Part shown: positions 33,977 through 43,905 of the stretch, piece by piece | Layout: every line of letters starts with the position of its first letter | Position numbering within the stretch: position 1 is the first letter of the stretch | Source of the DNA: Plenodomus lindquistii | Taxonomy: Eukaryota; Ascomycota; Dothideomycetes; Pleosporales; Leptosphaeriaceae | Direction: 5' to 3' | Assembly (NCBI GenBank): GCA_025504975.1 | Contig: JANUWI010000014.1 | Coordinates: 930,001 to 994,000, forward strand | DNA: 64,000 bases | Program-made: the position numbers and the translations under genes | The notes under the pieces: model-generated | What the model was told of the DNA's origin: nothing | The model's input: only the letters and a program-made list of their open reading frames with translations | The model's database searches: none

Positions 33977-36465
33977 CCTGAAACTGAACCGAGTGGTGAG
34001 GTTTTTGCGGGTGGTAGTATTAATGAAGCACTAGGGTGCAAGCGAAAGGTACAGAGCAACCGTAGCGAGCGAGTTGCAGCTGGTGATTCGAGTCGGAGGA
34101 ATCTGACGCAGGTAGGATGGCAGTCTCTGGAGGAGCGCCAGGCTGTCAGAATATGTACCTCTTGGGGGGAAGACGCTACGCAGTTCAACCAGCCTTCCAT
34201 GTGGCTAGACCACGTAGAGTACCAACAAGGTTGCATACGCCAAGGGGGTTAGCCGACAATGATTCCGAAGTCGTTCCCCCATATCGGCGAGATCTGAGGA
34301 CGAGCGCCCAAGCTGGGGCGTCGACAAAATGGGTCAAGGTCCTCGTAACGGTGGGGCCAACTACTCGGGTGGTGAAAGCATCTGTCTGGACAGGAAGTTA
34401 TTTCCCCGACTAGTGTGCGATACGATAGGCCAATACTGCTACAGCAACCGATCAGAGTGAATTTACCAGCAAGCCAATCGTTACGCCGGGCGTTGCTCGA
34501 ATGCATGTGGCGTGCAGGCATGGCTGCAGAGGTAAGCGAGTCCAACGTCCTGCCACCCGTACATTGCCATTGCCAATCTGCAGTCAGATCAAAACTTTAC
34601 AGTGTGCAGCTCGGCCCAGTCTGCACACCAGACTTGGGCGCAAGAAATGTCTCTGCAACCACCTCGCTGTGGCCTCAATCGCACCACCTCTGGCGGTCTT
34701 GTGCAATGCTAGTGCTCGTATCTCGTATTTGAGATAGGCAAAAATAGCCTTGCTATCACGGGATATCGATAGCCTCGCGATGAACGTGCCCGCGAAGAGC
34801 AAAGGCCGATGATGCAATGGGATGTGCAAAAAGACTGGGACGGACGCCGCGGTACAGAGTAGGTTCTGCACGGACGGTGTAGAGCCTCGTGTCCAGCCCG
34901 TGGATTCAAGCCACAAAAGAGCTTGGTGGCTATTTTGGGTACCACGACGGGTATGCGGCCGAACTCTCTCGGTGCTGGCATAGGTCGCGCAGCTGGACGC
35001 GAACCGTACCACTGTCATTTGCACCTGCGTCCAGCTGTCACGTCTGCTCAGCTAGCTCAGGAGCTCAGGAGCCAGACACGAGGGTGAAAGAAATGGCAGG
35101 TTATGTGTAGCGGCGGAGATGTCTCCGTGGGCTGGTCGCTGTTGTGATGGCGGGGCAGGCCGGCACGGCGTGAAAGCCTCTGGCCAGGTACATGTACACT
35201 ACGTGCATAGTGGCACGCTGGTGTTTTGTTGACTGCCCGCCATGCATCCAAGATCGCTGACCAGCATCCAATATCGAAAAACTGGGGTGGCCAGCATCGT
35301 GAGCGCGGCGATGGTCTGTGGTTGGTCGGCGGTGACAAACTTGGTCAGCGCACCGACTGCTGCCCTCAATGCCGTGCTGGGATACAGTTACCCCGCGTTG
35401 CTTCCCCAGACTCTGCTAGATGTTGTCACACAGCGGTCGACGACGATGTTGTTTCTGCCACACGCTTTGCTCCTGTCAAAGGGGCTACTTGCGCGTCGCC
35501 AGCAGGTTTGTACCTGAATGTTCCTGCAGCAGCTGCGGGCGCCAACCCGTGGACGCGATGGCGGCTTATTATGGGCCAGTCACGGGACAGAGGAGCGTTC
35601 CCCACTGTCGCCAAGCTTGCCGTCGAAAAAGCGATGGGATGTTAGACTGTGACGGCCGCACGCGATTGAACTTGCGCAGCGAATCCACGATCACCACGCT
35701 GTTGTTGACAACGGCCCGAGTGGAGGCTTCTTCTCTGTCCTTCTTCCCCCCTGCAGCTTACATTATGATCTGCTCCCAGCATTCTTGGGTGCTCCCCACC
35801 CGCTCGGTTCTGCGGGGGATTGCACCCATCGTCTTCACCCAAACCACTGTTGGCGGAGCGATCGAAATTTCAGAATTTGCAGTGTCCGACACCAAGTCGT
35901 ATCAACGATTCGCGCGCCTCGTATATCGAGATGATTACGTTTGGCAGCCTTGTGTCGGGCGACCAACCTGCCTGACAGCAGGTATCCGTCGCAAGCCGAC
36001 TGGCAGGTCAAAGCTGCCGTGCCGTAGATATCGGCTGTAAGCGTTGTTCCTCTATGGGGAAGTGTCAAGAACCCATCTCGCAACGGCTTGAACCTGTATG
36101 GTCAGTCTGACCGCCATGGCTGGTGTCGCATTCCATGGAAAGGCGTCGACTGCAGATTCTTCCTCAACACCAAGCGTCATGCATCATAAGGCTGCGTGAG
36201 ATTATTGGAATTGCCGAATCGGTACCAAGCGCTATCGATAGCGCCTGACCTGCCATGCATGTGACTGGCAAGGATGGACGTTTGGTCGGCGTCAGGCTGC
36301 AGGCACCGGCTCGCTTGACATGGTAGCGGGTGTGGTCGCATGGCGAGGTAAAGTCACATCATCTTCGGGGTGTGGGACTTGAGATTGTTGTCACGGCGAA
36401 GACGTCATTGATTCCTTCCAGAGTCACCCAGGCCAACTTTCGAGCCATCAACTTCTCGTAATCGG
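33977..36465. other. Long intergenic region, no supported gene
   Basis: About 2.5 kb. Several frames of 80-206 codons occur on both strands (for example plus 35420-36040), but none has domains, splice context or plausible composition. The first few hundred bases upstream of 33977 must hold the promoter and 5' leader of the wall-protein gene. Confidence 0.45.
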
Positions 36466-38470
36466 CTAGTAGTCGTCGTCGCTGTCAGTACCGCTATCCC
36501 ACCCTTCGTCGTATTCTTCAGCGAGGACTTGCAAGCCATTGCAAAGTGCTTCTTTGTCCTCTATCCCTGTCAGGCGTTTAGCGAGTTGCTCGACTGCTCG
36601 TATCTGCTGGGCAACAGCGGTGCTCGTGGTAAGGCCAGCATGGACAGCGACTTTGGCAGCGTGACCACTTCCCACATCAAACATCGATGCCGGAAAACTG
36701 TCAAGTAGCGGGAAGAGGATCGGTGCGGTAAACCTAGGATGTGTTAGTGTAGATTCTGGCGTCTCGTATCCTTCTTGGTAGCTTGTCAAATTTGTCGAAC
36801 CACAGCGCTGCAGCAACACACCACCAACTTCGTATACCTCGTAAAGCCTCGGAGCGTTGCCATATGCGGAAACTTTAACACCAACATACCTCTGTACTGA
36901 GGGCCCTCTATTGAATCTGTCGTGAGGGTCGCGATCGTTGCCATCGGCCAGGCTCCACGCCCCTCGTGAAGCTTCCGCCCGACCAAAAATGTGCTCCTTT
37001 TTGCTTGTTCTATCAATAGTCCGGTAGTCTCGCGTGAACACGTCCATATCGAAGTCGGTCAAGCTGTCACCGTCTTCGCTCGTTCGTCTCGACGTCATCG
37101 ACCCAGTCTTCTCGGCTTGTGCAGCCTCATGTTGAACCTTGTCTGAGAGAACGTCTGGGTCTGCGATGCTCATGCCGAATTTGGCTATGCGCCGTTTGCC
37201 TGTGCTGTTGATTGTGTCTTCCAAGTCTTGAAGCGTGCCACGCCCACCTAGTGACATTCGTAACCGTGATGAGATGGTCATGCTTTCCAGACCGGCAACC
37301 TGCAGGGCGGCAACGTGCCACGGAGACGTCGCTTTCATCGAGAGGTAACTGGGAGCCTTGGCGGGGCTGTTCGACATGGGTATGTAAAGCGACGACTGCT
37401 CGCCTAGGATCTGGAGCGATCGCGATGCGTTTGCGACTTGCTGTAGTCGTCTCTCCTACACCTATTAGTCTGGACGAGTGAAGAAGGCCGCATTGCACTT
37501 ACTCGAGGAACAGCTGCGTTTGCGCCCTGGTCGCCCAGCCCCCATGTCCATATGCTCAGCTTTCCGTATTCGTCTCGCAGTCTCTCTATCCAGCCTGATG
37601 CCCACCCACCCCATGCATCATCCACGCCGGTGAAGATCTGAAGACCTTGGATACCATCGCACTCTTCAACAAATGGCCTGAGGTCTCGGTCCACCAGGTC
37701 GACCTCCCTCTCCAGCTTTTCGAACAACTCTATGCCGACTTCCCAATTCTCAAAAGGCATCAACTTATCGTTGACATCGAATTCTGAGAGTTGAACAATA
37801 GACTTTGGATGGTAGAAGACTCGGCTGTAGTCTGACCAGTAACGGACCGACGAGGTACTGAGTTGCGGTGGTTCCAGGCCGGCGTCAAGATGCTCTTGAT
37901 ATGCGGACTGTGGGATCGTCTGCACGGCACGTTGAACGATCGGTTTCGAAGGCCATACTCCAGTCTGGTCAAGAATGCTTCTGTCATCTTCTGGCTCATA
38001 AAGCGCGTTGACCTTTCTCATGCTCCCAAAAGCACCTTTCAGATCATATATCAGGGCTCTTGGCGTGAACGTATCGGAGCCATCGGGCGCGAGGCCAGGC
38101 CGGAACGAAACGTCATGATCAACTGGTGATTCCTCCTCTGGAGGATAAGTAAAGTACGATTCCTGGTTGAAATGTTAGAGCATGAAACAGCGCAGGTTAG
38201 TTATGATGATGTTCTGGCGGAATGTGCGGACTTCGTATACGAGCTGTGAGGGCAGCGATGACCTAGCCAGTACGCGGCCTCCCCCACTCCGTATGCCGAT
38301 ATCAGCACCAGACATGCACCAGAACCCGAAATAGCTTTTCCATGGCTAAAGATGCAGCTGTAGATTGCGAATCAAAGCAAAAGAGGCTATGCGCTCACCT
38401 GTGTGTTCCAGTAATGAGTCCCGAGATAGTTACTCTGTTGGCCAAACTGCAAGGTGACGATTTCGCGCAT
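36466..38470 (-). CDS. DML1: Misato/DML1 tubulin-like protein
   Basis: Three exons on the minus strand: 38399-38470, 37503-38162 and 36466-37440. Introns are 236 and 62 nt, both phase 0. The product is 568 residues. Known role: DML1/Misato is a tubulin/FtsZ-related protein needed for mitochondrial DNA inheritance and distribution in yeast, and for spindle and tubulin biology in animals. The start MREIVTLQFGQQSNYLGTHYWNTQ is the family's tubulin-like first block. It continues ESYFTYPPEEESPVDHDVSFRPG, then FYHPKSIVQLSEFD, ENWEVGIELFEKLEREVDLVDRDLRPFVEECD, and GVDDAWGGWASGW, all conserved family segments. The C-terminal third carries SSLYIPMSNSP and ends in an acidic tail (EEYDEGWDSGTDSDDDY), a feature tubulins also have. 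The first intron is long for this window but its borders restore the conserved frame exactly. Confidence 0.92.
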
Positions 38471-38791
38471 GTTGTGCGTCTGCGATTACACAATACGTTG
38501 AACTAGCACCGGGGCAATTCTTGTGAAGTGTCGGGCGTTAATACGATTGATACGTGAGGAAGTTCTGGCGTTGCAAGTATGCAAAATGTTTTCATTGCAT
38601 GTGTGTGTAAAGTCTGCCAAGGTCATGCCAAGCACATTTACCCTGTCACGTGGTAGTAGGTACTCGTGCATTTCATCATTTCATGGGCTAGGTATGATCG
38701 AATTAGAAATCGAAGCGAGTGGTTTTTGATACATGACATATTTTTGGAATAGTAAAAGGACCCGTAAGAGTGATATACACACACAGCAACC
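38471..38791. other. Intergenic between DML1 and Cys-repeat gene
   Basis: About 320 bases: the promoter of DML1 (minus) and the 3' flank of the Cys/His-repeat gene (minus). Nothing else seen. Confidence 0.5.
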
Positions 38792-40419
38792 TTATGCAGT
38801 CGATCCGTTGTCAATTTCCAATTGCTCAAGACATGGAAGCTCAGATGTGGCTAGCGATGGTGTGGTGCTATGCTCGACATCATACTGACTCCGATCTTCA
38901 TTTCCATTCACGTCTTCATGTTCTTCTTCTTCTTCTTCTTCTCCGTCTTCGTCTGTTCCCCCAGTAGAATGGCTTACAGTATGACTGGTCTGCACGAGGG
39001 CCGAATCGTGACGCCTCCTAACTCGCTCGGGAGGTCGCGGCTTGGGCTTATGGTTCGAGCAAAATGTATGAGTAGCACTGTGATCGTAGACGCGATCTTG
39101 TGGGTCAAAGCAGCCGTCTCGAGCGCAAACGTCTATCGCATATCAGCAGCCGTTGACGGAAGGTCTGAACCTCTCTTCAACTTACGATCCTGGCAATATC
39201 TGTAGTCGAGATTGCAGACGGCGCGTCCGCAGCTCGAGACATAGCACGTATGTTGCTCACATGCCCTCACGCCTCAATGTGCAGCCGCTCTCCGCCATGG
39301 CACAGGCGTGGTAGATGCAGTACTCGCTACAATGGCAGAGGTATGAGGTGCAATCCAACTCCCTGCACGACGATTGGTGATTGCTGCAGAACCTCTCATT
39401 GATGAGACGAGAGCGGGCGCACTTCAATTTGCTGTATGGTAAAGCCTCTCCAAATGAGGGAAGCAGTACCTCTTTTCCCAAGGAGTGTGAACCTGTGTTC
39501 GGTCACAACCGCTCACCCCACATTCATGGTTCGAGCAATGCTGGCGTAATCCGTGTGAAACATGGAGTATGCGGGTGGTACCTGGCCAGAACTCCGTGTC
39601 GCTATATTGCTTTCGCGTGTTGAGACAGTCCAAATGAGCGCAAGTGTTGTCGCGGGCTGCACAGAATCTATCATTGACTTTCTTGACAGCCCGGCATCCC
39701 AACTTGCGACAAATCGCATGGTCTCGACAGTAAAATGAGCCCTCATGTTTGGCATCAGGGCACTGTTGAGCGGCGCAGCGATGATGTGAGCACAGGGTGA
39801 AGACTTTTTCGGTTGTCGCCTCTGTGGCTTTCAGACAGTCGGGGATACTGCATGTATGATCGATGCAGTAGTAACGGCCTTGGTAGTAGTCTGCGCTCCC
39901 ACCTTCACAAGTTGCTACAGTGGTCCGGCACATGTGAGCGGCACAGGATGTTCGACCGTAGTAAACCGGATCCTGGCAGCCGGGATGCTGGCAGATATGA
40001 TCTGAACAGGTTCGGAGGCCCCGGCAGACAGGTTCCACACATCCGACAAAGGTACACGCATGTCTCGTGCAGGATCGGCGCCCGGCTGAGACTGGATTCG
40101 GGCACTCAGGGAAGTGACAACCATGGGTCGTGCAGAATTTGGAACCGGTCAAGTGATTGGCAACTAGTGTGCAATCGGAATCGCGACATGAGTGCCAATG
40201 TTCCGCACAGAATGGCGAGGTCTGCTCGTCGCTTTCCGGATGGTATCGCGGTGTAGAACAGCCTGTCTTCAGGCACCTCGGGTGGTCAGCGCAGTACTTG
40301 CTGGCAGAGCCTTTCGCATTTCGGCAATCGTCTGCTTTACAGCGATGTCTTTCGCAGTAACTCTGTAGGGCGTTCACGGAGATCTTGCATCCGGACCTAG
40401 AGCACAAGTGAGTAGCCAT
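38792..40419 (-). CDS. Cys/His-repeat (zinc-ribbon-like) protein, two apparent frameshifts
   Basis: Starts MATHLCSRSGCK at 40417-40419. The long first part (down to 39424) contains many tandem units of the form C-X4-C-X(7-12)-[FYR]C-X2-H-X-C, for example CTRHACTFVGC, CSDHICQHPGC and CAAHMC, suggesting repeated metal-binding knuckles. The frame stops at 39424, but the pattern continues in the -1 frame (39257-39440: FCSNHQSSCRELDC, CIYHACAMAESGC). It then returns to the first frame (CEQHTCYVSSC, near 39262-39230) and reaches a good 53-nt intron (39133-39185, GTAAGT...GATAG). The last exon, 39132-38792, encodes HVCARDGCFDP, FCSNHKPKPRPPER, a poly-Glu run and the end …DNGSTA. The two shifts cancel. 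They could be sequence errors, a very short 38-nt intron plus one error, or real decay. The family is unrecognised; a nucleic-acid or protein-binding scaffold is a guess. Confidence 0.6.
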
Positions 40420-41706
40420 AGCTCGAAGGTATGGTGAATAATGTCTGGAGCTCGAGGAGAACGGCTGAACGCAAAAGGGGAGATAAATATGTTCTCAAAG
40501 CAAACTTCTGAGACATCAGGCAGCTCTGCGTCCCAAGGCATGCGTAAATGGGCTGCCATCTCGTTTGGCATTCACGCGGCGTTGGCCAGCTGTTCCATCC
40601 AGTGCTTAGGCAAGCATGGTGGCTGTGGTTCGTCGGCACCATTTGTATTTTGCCCCAAGATACCATATTGGAGGGTGGAGTTCTGTCACGATAGGGTCAG
40701 AATCTCTACCAATGCAAGCTCCAGAAGCGCTCACCGGAATGCACACCGTTTGAAGCCGCGTGCATGCGTAATGCAAAGCACTCGTCAGCTTGCAGACCTC
40801 GGTCCAGATGCCAAAACGATCGATCGTGCAGAATGTCATCGGTGTGAGGAGCTGGAGTGGTGATGATGGGCAGGCTCCGCGGGAGATTCCAAGACTGGAG
40901 CCTTGCACGGGAGCACGCGCGGTCTGGGAAGGCACGATGTCATGGCAAAGAACAAGACCATCGAGCGACATTGAGCTGACTCTAGCTTGGAAGGACGTGC
41001 ATGGAAGGACACCTGCGCAACTGCTAGAGGAGAGCAACACTGCTCCGTACTGCTGTGCATCTTACGGCTGGCACGAGAATATCTCGTATGGTGGGCTGGA
41101 AGCTCTTTTGAATCGACAGCGCAATGCAACAGGGAGGGAGGGTATCGAAGCCATCATCAGAGACGCACTATGCTGGGGACGGAGCAGTGGAGCGACATCC
41201 GAAGCAGACAAGACGGCCGTCATCCATTTCATATGTAAAGCGTACATCGGCTTGCATGTGAGCGCGCGGCTGGGGAAAACACGATCTGATGACGGTAAAC
41301 ATGGCTTTTGAACAACTCTGAGTAGTATACTTGAAGCTTCGTATTGTTTTCCAGTCGATATAGGGAGAACATGTTGTCTCCATGCGCCCAACGTTTGAGC
41401 CTTTGCTTCTTTCTTTCGTGGTTTGATACAGTTCTGCTCCATGATCTACAGTACAACATTAATGGTCGTGATGATTCTAAAGGCTGGGCTCGTCCGGTTG
41501 AGTCGATCGGATAGCGAAACTTCATATGCTGCGCGCCTATTGGTAAATCGAGGCCATGCGCATTCACGGAAGTCTTTGTGAGCCACATTTTGAGACACGT
41601 CCCGTGTCCTGAGCTGCCGAGAGTGGTACTGGTAGCCCCCCTTGTTAACCCTGGCAAGTCCTCTCTTTGCCGGTAGTACGTTTCCATATGCATTCTTTCA
41701 ATCCAT
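40420..41706. other. Intergenic, no supported gene
   Basis: About 1.3 kb. A plus-strand frame at 40790-41311 (173 codons) and a minus-strand frame at 40606-41040 overlap. Neither shows a domain or splice context, so neither is called. The right part is the 3' flank of SAP18. Confidence 0.4.
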
Positions 41707-42556
41707 CTACCATCTTCCTCGCCCACGTCCACGATCCCGCCAATCACCGCCATCTCGATCTCCTCTACCGCCTCCATTACGACCCCGGCCGAAACCTCCA
41801 TCGCGATCTGGGGGTGCCTCGCCTCTTCTCCACTCCCCAGATGGGACGCCCCCACTTGGCCCTCGATCCTCAAATCGCCCGCCCCTGGCTCCTCTCCCAC
41901 CATAACCAAAGTCACCGCGACCTCCGAAGCCATTCTCCCGCCCTCGTCCTCCATATGGCCCAGAAGGAGGTCCCCTCCCAGGGCCAGACAGTGGTGGAGG
42001 CGCAGCTGGCACACCACCGTCGGCTAGTGGAGGGAGTATGGCGCATGCAACGTAGTCTCCAATGAGGAACTTGACGTCTGCTAAAGTCTTGTCCGGATCG
42101 CCATCGAGCTGCCTCAGGGCTTCTGCCACCAGCGATGCCTCTGTGCCGTCTGTTGCTACATCCTCGTCCCCTGCGCCTATTATGACTGACCCGATGTCCC
42201 GCGAAATGTAGCGTCCAGGCGCACCCGGCCGGTTGGCGCCTTGTATGTCTGGATAGACCAGTCGGAAGGCGATGCGCGCGCCGGCGTATGGCTGTGGTAG
42301 GAGGGTTGGTACGGCGCTCAGGAGCAGCTTGCACAGTTCACGCAGACTGCAGCTTTGCCATGTGTAGATCTGAACATTGGTGGGGAGACGTGGGAGCGAA
42401 GGGTCGAATTCGTCGAGTCTATATGATATGAGCATGATTCAGAGCCATATGGCATGCGGAAGAGTACCTGTGGAACGCGCCTTGCTTGAAGAAGAGGCGC
42501 AACAAGAAGGGTGTAGTTGTTTGGCGGTCGATCTTCTCGGTCGCTGGCGCAGCCAT
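41707..42556 (-). CDS. SAP18: SAP18 family protein (Sin3-associated / ASAP complex)
   Basis: Two exons on the minus strand, 42468-42556 and 41707-42418. Intron 42419-42467 is 49 nt (GTACTC...ATATAG). The product is 266 residues. Known role: SAP18 is a ubiquitin-like-fold protein of the Sin3 histone deacetylase complex and of the ASAP/PSAP splicing-linked complexes. Exon 1 gives MAAPATEKIDRQTTTPFLLRLFFKQGAFH, the family's beginning, and joins directly to RLDEFDPSLPRLPTNVQIYTWQSCSLREL. The next conserved parts are FRLVYPDIQGANRPG and RYISRDIGSVIIG, and the domain ends near GDYVACAILPP (about residue 165). The remaining hundred residues are an RGG/RG-rich tail (GGRGDFGYGGRGARGG), an RNA-binding type extension seen in fungal orthologues. 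Head-to-head with PRP18, 260 bases between start codons. Confidence 0.9.
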
Positions 42557-42816
42557 TGTGAGTTCTACCTCGTTCAAGCTCAGGATTAGAAGGGGCGTGT
42601 TTGATTTGGAGCAACAGAGGGTCAAAAAAGGGTAAAGAGTGACGTAACGCGCGTGGCTTGAAGTAGCAGCGAGTGAAGTTACGCGACGCGGCGAGCTCCC
42701 ACTAGCGCCGCGCCTCGGCTAAACCAAGGGTCCGAATAGTGAATGTACATGTCGCGACCGCTCTTCTTGAACACTACGCCACAAAGTCACACATTCTAAG
42801 ACAAACGTCGCCCACC
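42557..42816. promoter_or_regulatory. Short shared promoter of SAP18 and PRP18
   Basis: 260 bases between two divergent start codons, so both genes must take their core promoters from here. It contains GC-rich segments and several short ACGCG/GCGAC words, but I do not assign a specific factor site. Confidence 0.6.
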
Positions 42817-43905
42817 ATGGACTTCGCAAAGCTCATGTCCGCGCACATCAAAAAGGGCAAAGACACGGCAGCGCCCGCCGACAAGACCGAGAAAAAGTAC
42901 CTCAAACGCAGCGAAGTGGAGGCGCAACGGCAAGCGCAATACATTGCCGAACAGGAAGCTGCCGAAAAGGCCCGCAGAGAACGACTGGAGAAGAAGAGAA
43001 AGGCAGAGGAGGAAGAAGAAGAGCGGGAAGCAGAGCGTCGAGAGAAGCGACAACGACTAGCAGAAGAGTCGCGGCGCATGCGAGAAGAGCAAGAAGACGC
43101 CGAAGAGCGGAAACGACGAAAGCGCCTGGGCCTGCCTGACCTCCCACCCAGGAAGAGAGACGGCGACGAAGACGACACACCCGTCCCAGAAGATGAAGAC
43201 ATTCCCGAAGAGCAACTCTTCGCCAAACTCCGCGCCCTCGACGAACCCGCCATACTCTTCGGTGAAACACACAAACAGCGTCTAAAACGCTACAAAAAGC
43301 GCGTCGGCGCAGACAGCCTAGCAGCCATCATGACCGACGGCCCCATACCCACCACCCTCCGCCTCGTCCCCGGCAAAGACATGATCATCGACCCCAAGAT
43401 CCCCACCGACAAAGAAGGCAAAGACTTCCTCTTTCGCCAGCTAGCCAGCTACTTCACCATGGTCCTCAAAGAATGGGACATTACACTCGCACGCCGCGAC
43501 GCCGACATCAAAGACTCCTACGCCGGCAAACAAGCCTACGCCGCCATGGTCCAGGCCCGCGAGAACCTGCGCCCGCTCTTCAAAAAACTCGAAAAGGGCG
43601 ACATGCCCGACAGCATTCTCGCGCCCGTCGTGGAAATTGTACGCGCAGCCCAAGAACGCCGGTACGTCGATGCCAACGATGGCTATCTTCGTCTCAGTAT
43701 TGGCAATGCGGCGTGGCCGATTGGCGTTACCATGGTGGGTATCCACGAACGTAGTGCGAGAGAGAAGTTGCACGAGAGCGATAAGAATGCGGCGCATATT
43801 ATGAGCGATGAGATTACGAGAAAGTATTTGCAGAGTATTAAGCGGTGCTTGAGTTTTGCGCAGACGAGGTGGCCGCCTATGGATCAGTTGCAGCTCATGG
43901 GATAG
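42817..43905 (+). CDS. PRP18: Pre-mRNA-splicing factor Prp18
   Basis: Single-exon gene, 362 residues. Known role: Prp18 is a spliceosome protein acting in the second step of splicing (3' splice-site joining) with Slu7. The start MDFAKLMSAHIKKGKD is the typical N-terminus. Residues 30-115 form a highly charged Glu/Arg/Lys coiled coil. An acidic linker is followed by the PRP4/SFM-like motif at about 135-165 (EEQLFAKLRALDEPAILFGE then HKQRLKRYKK). The C-terminal helical Prp18 domain spans about 200-360 (FLFRQLASYFTMVLKEWD, ENLRPLFKKLEKGDMPDSI, GYLRLSIGNAAWPIGVTMVGIH) and ends with RCLSFAQTRWPP. Start chosen at the ATG in CCACCATGG context (42817) rather than the in-frame ATG at 42739, because the family begins here. 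Confidence 0.95.
   Translation: MDFAKLMSAHIKKGKDTAAPADKTEKKYLKRSEVEAQRQAQYIAEQEAAEKARRERLEKKRKAEEEEEEREAERREKRQRLAEESRRMREEQEDAEERKRRKRLGLPDLPPRKRDGDEDDTPVPEDEDIPEEQLFAKLRALDEPAILFGETHKQRLKRYKKRVGADSLAAIMTDGPIPTTLRLVPGKDMIIDPKIPTDKEGKDFLFRQLASYFTMVLKEWDITLARRDADIKDSYAGKQAYAAMVQARENLRPLFKKLEKGDMPDSILAPVVEIVRAAQERRYVDANDGYLRLSIGNAAWPIGVTMVGIHERSAREKLHESDKNAAHIMSDEITRKYLQSIKRCLSFAQTRWPPMDQLQLMG

Noticed and set aside
35420..36040. 206-codon plus-strand frame
   Set aside because: Cys/Arg-rich random composition, no homologous motif, no splice context.
40790..41311. 173-codon plus-strand frame
   Set aside because: Overlaps open minus-strand frames; no motif or plausible domain seen.
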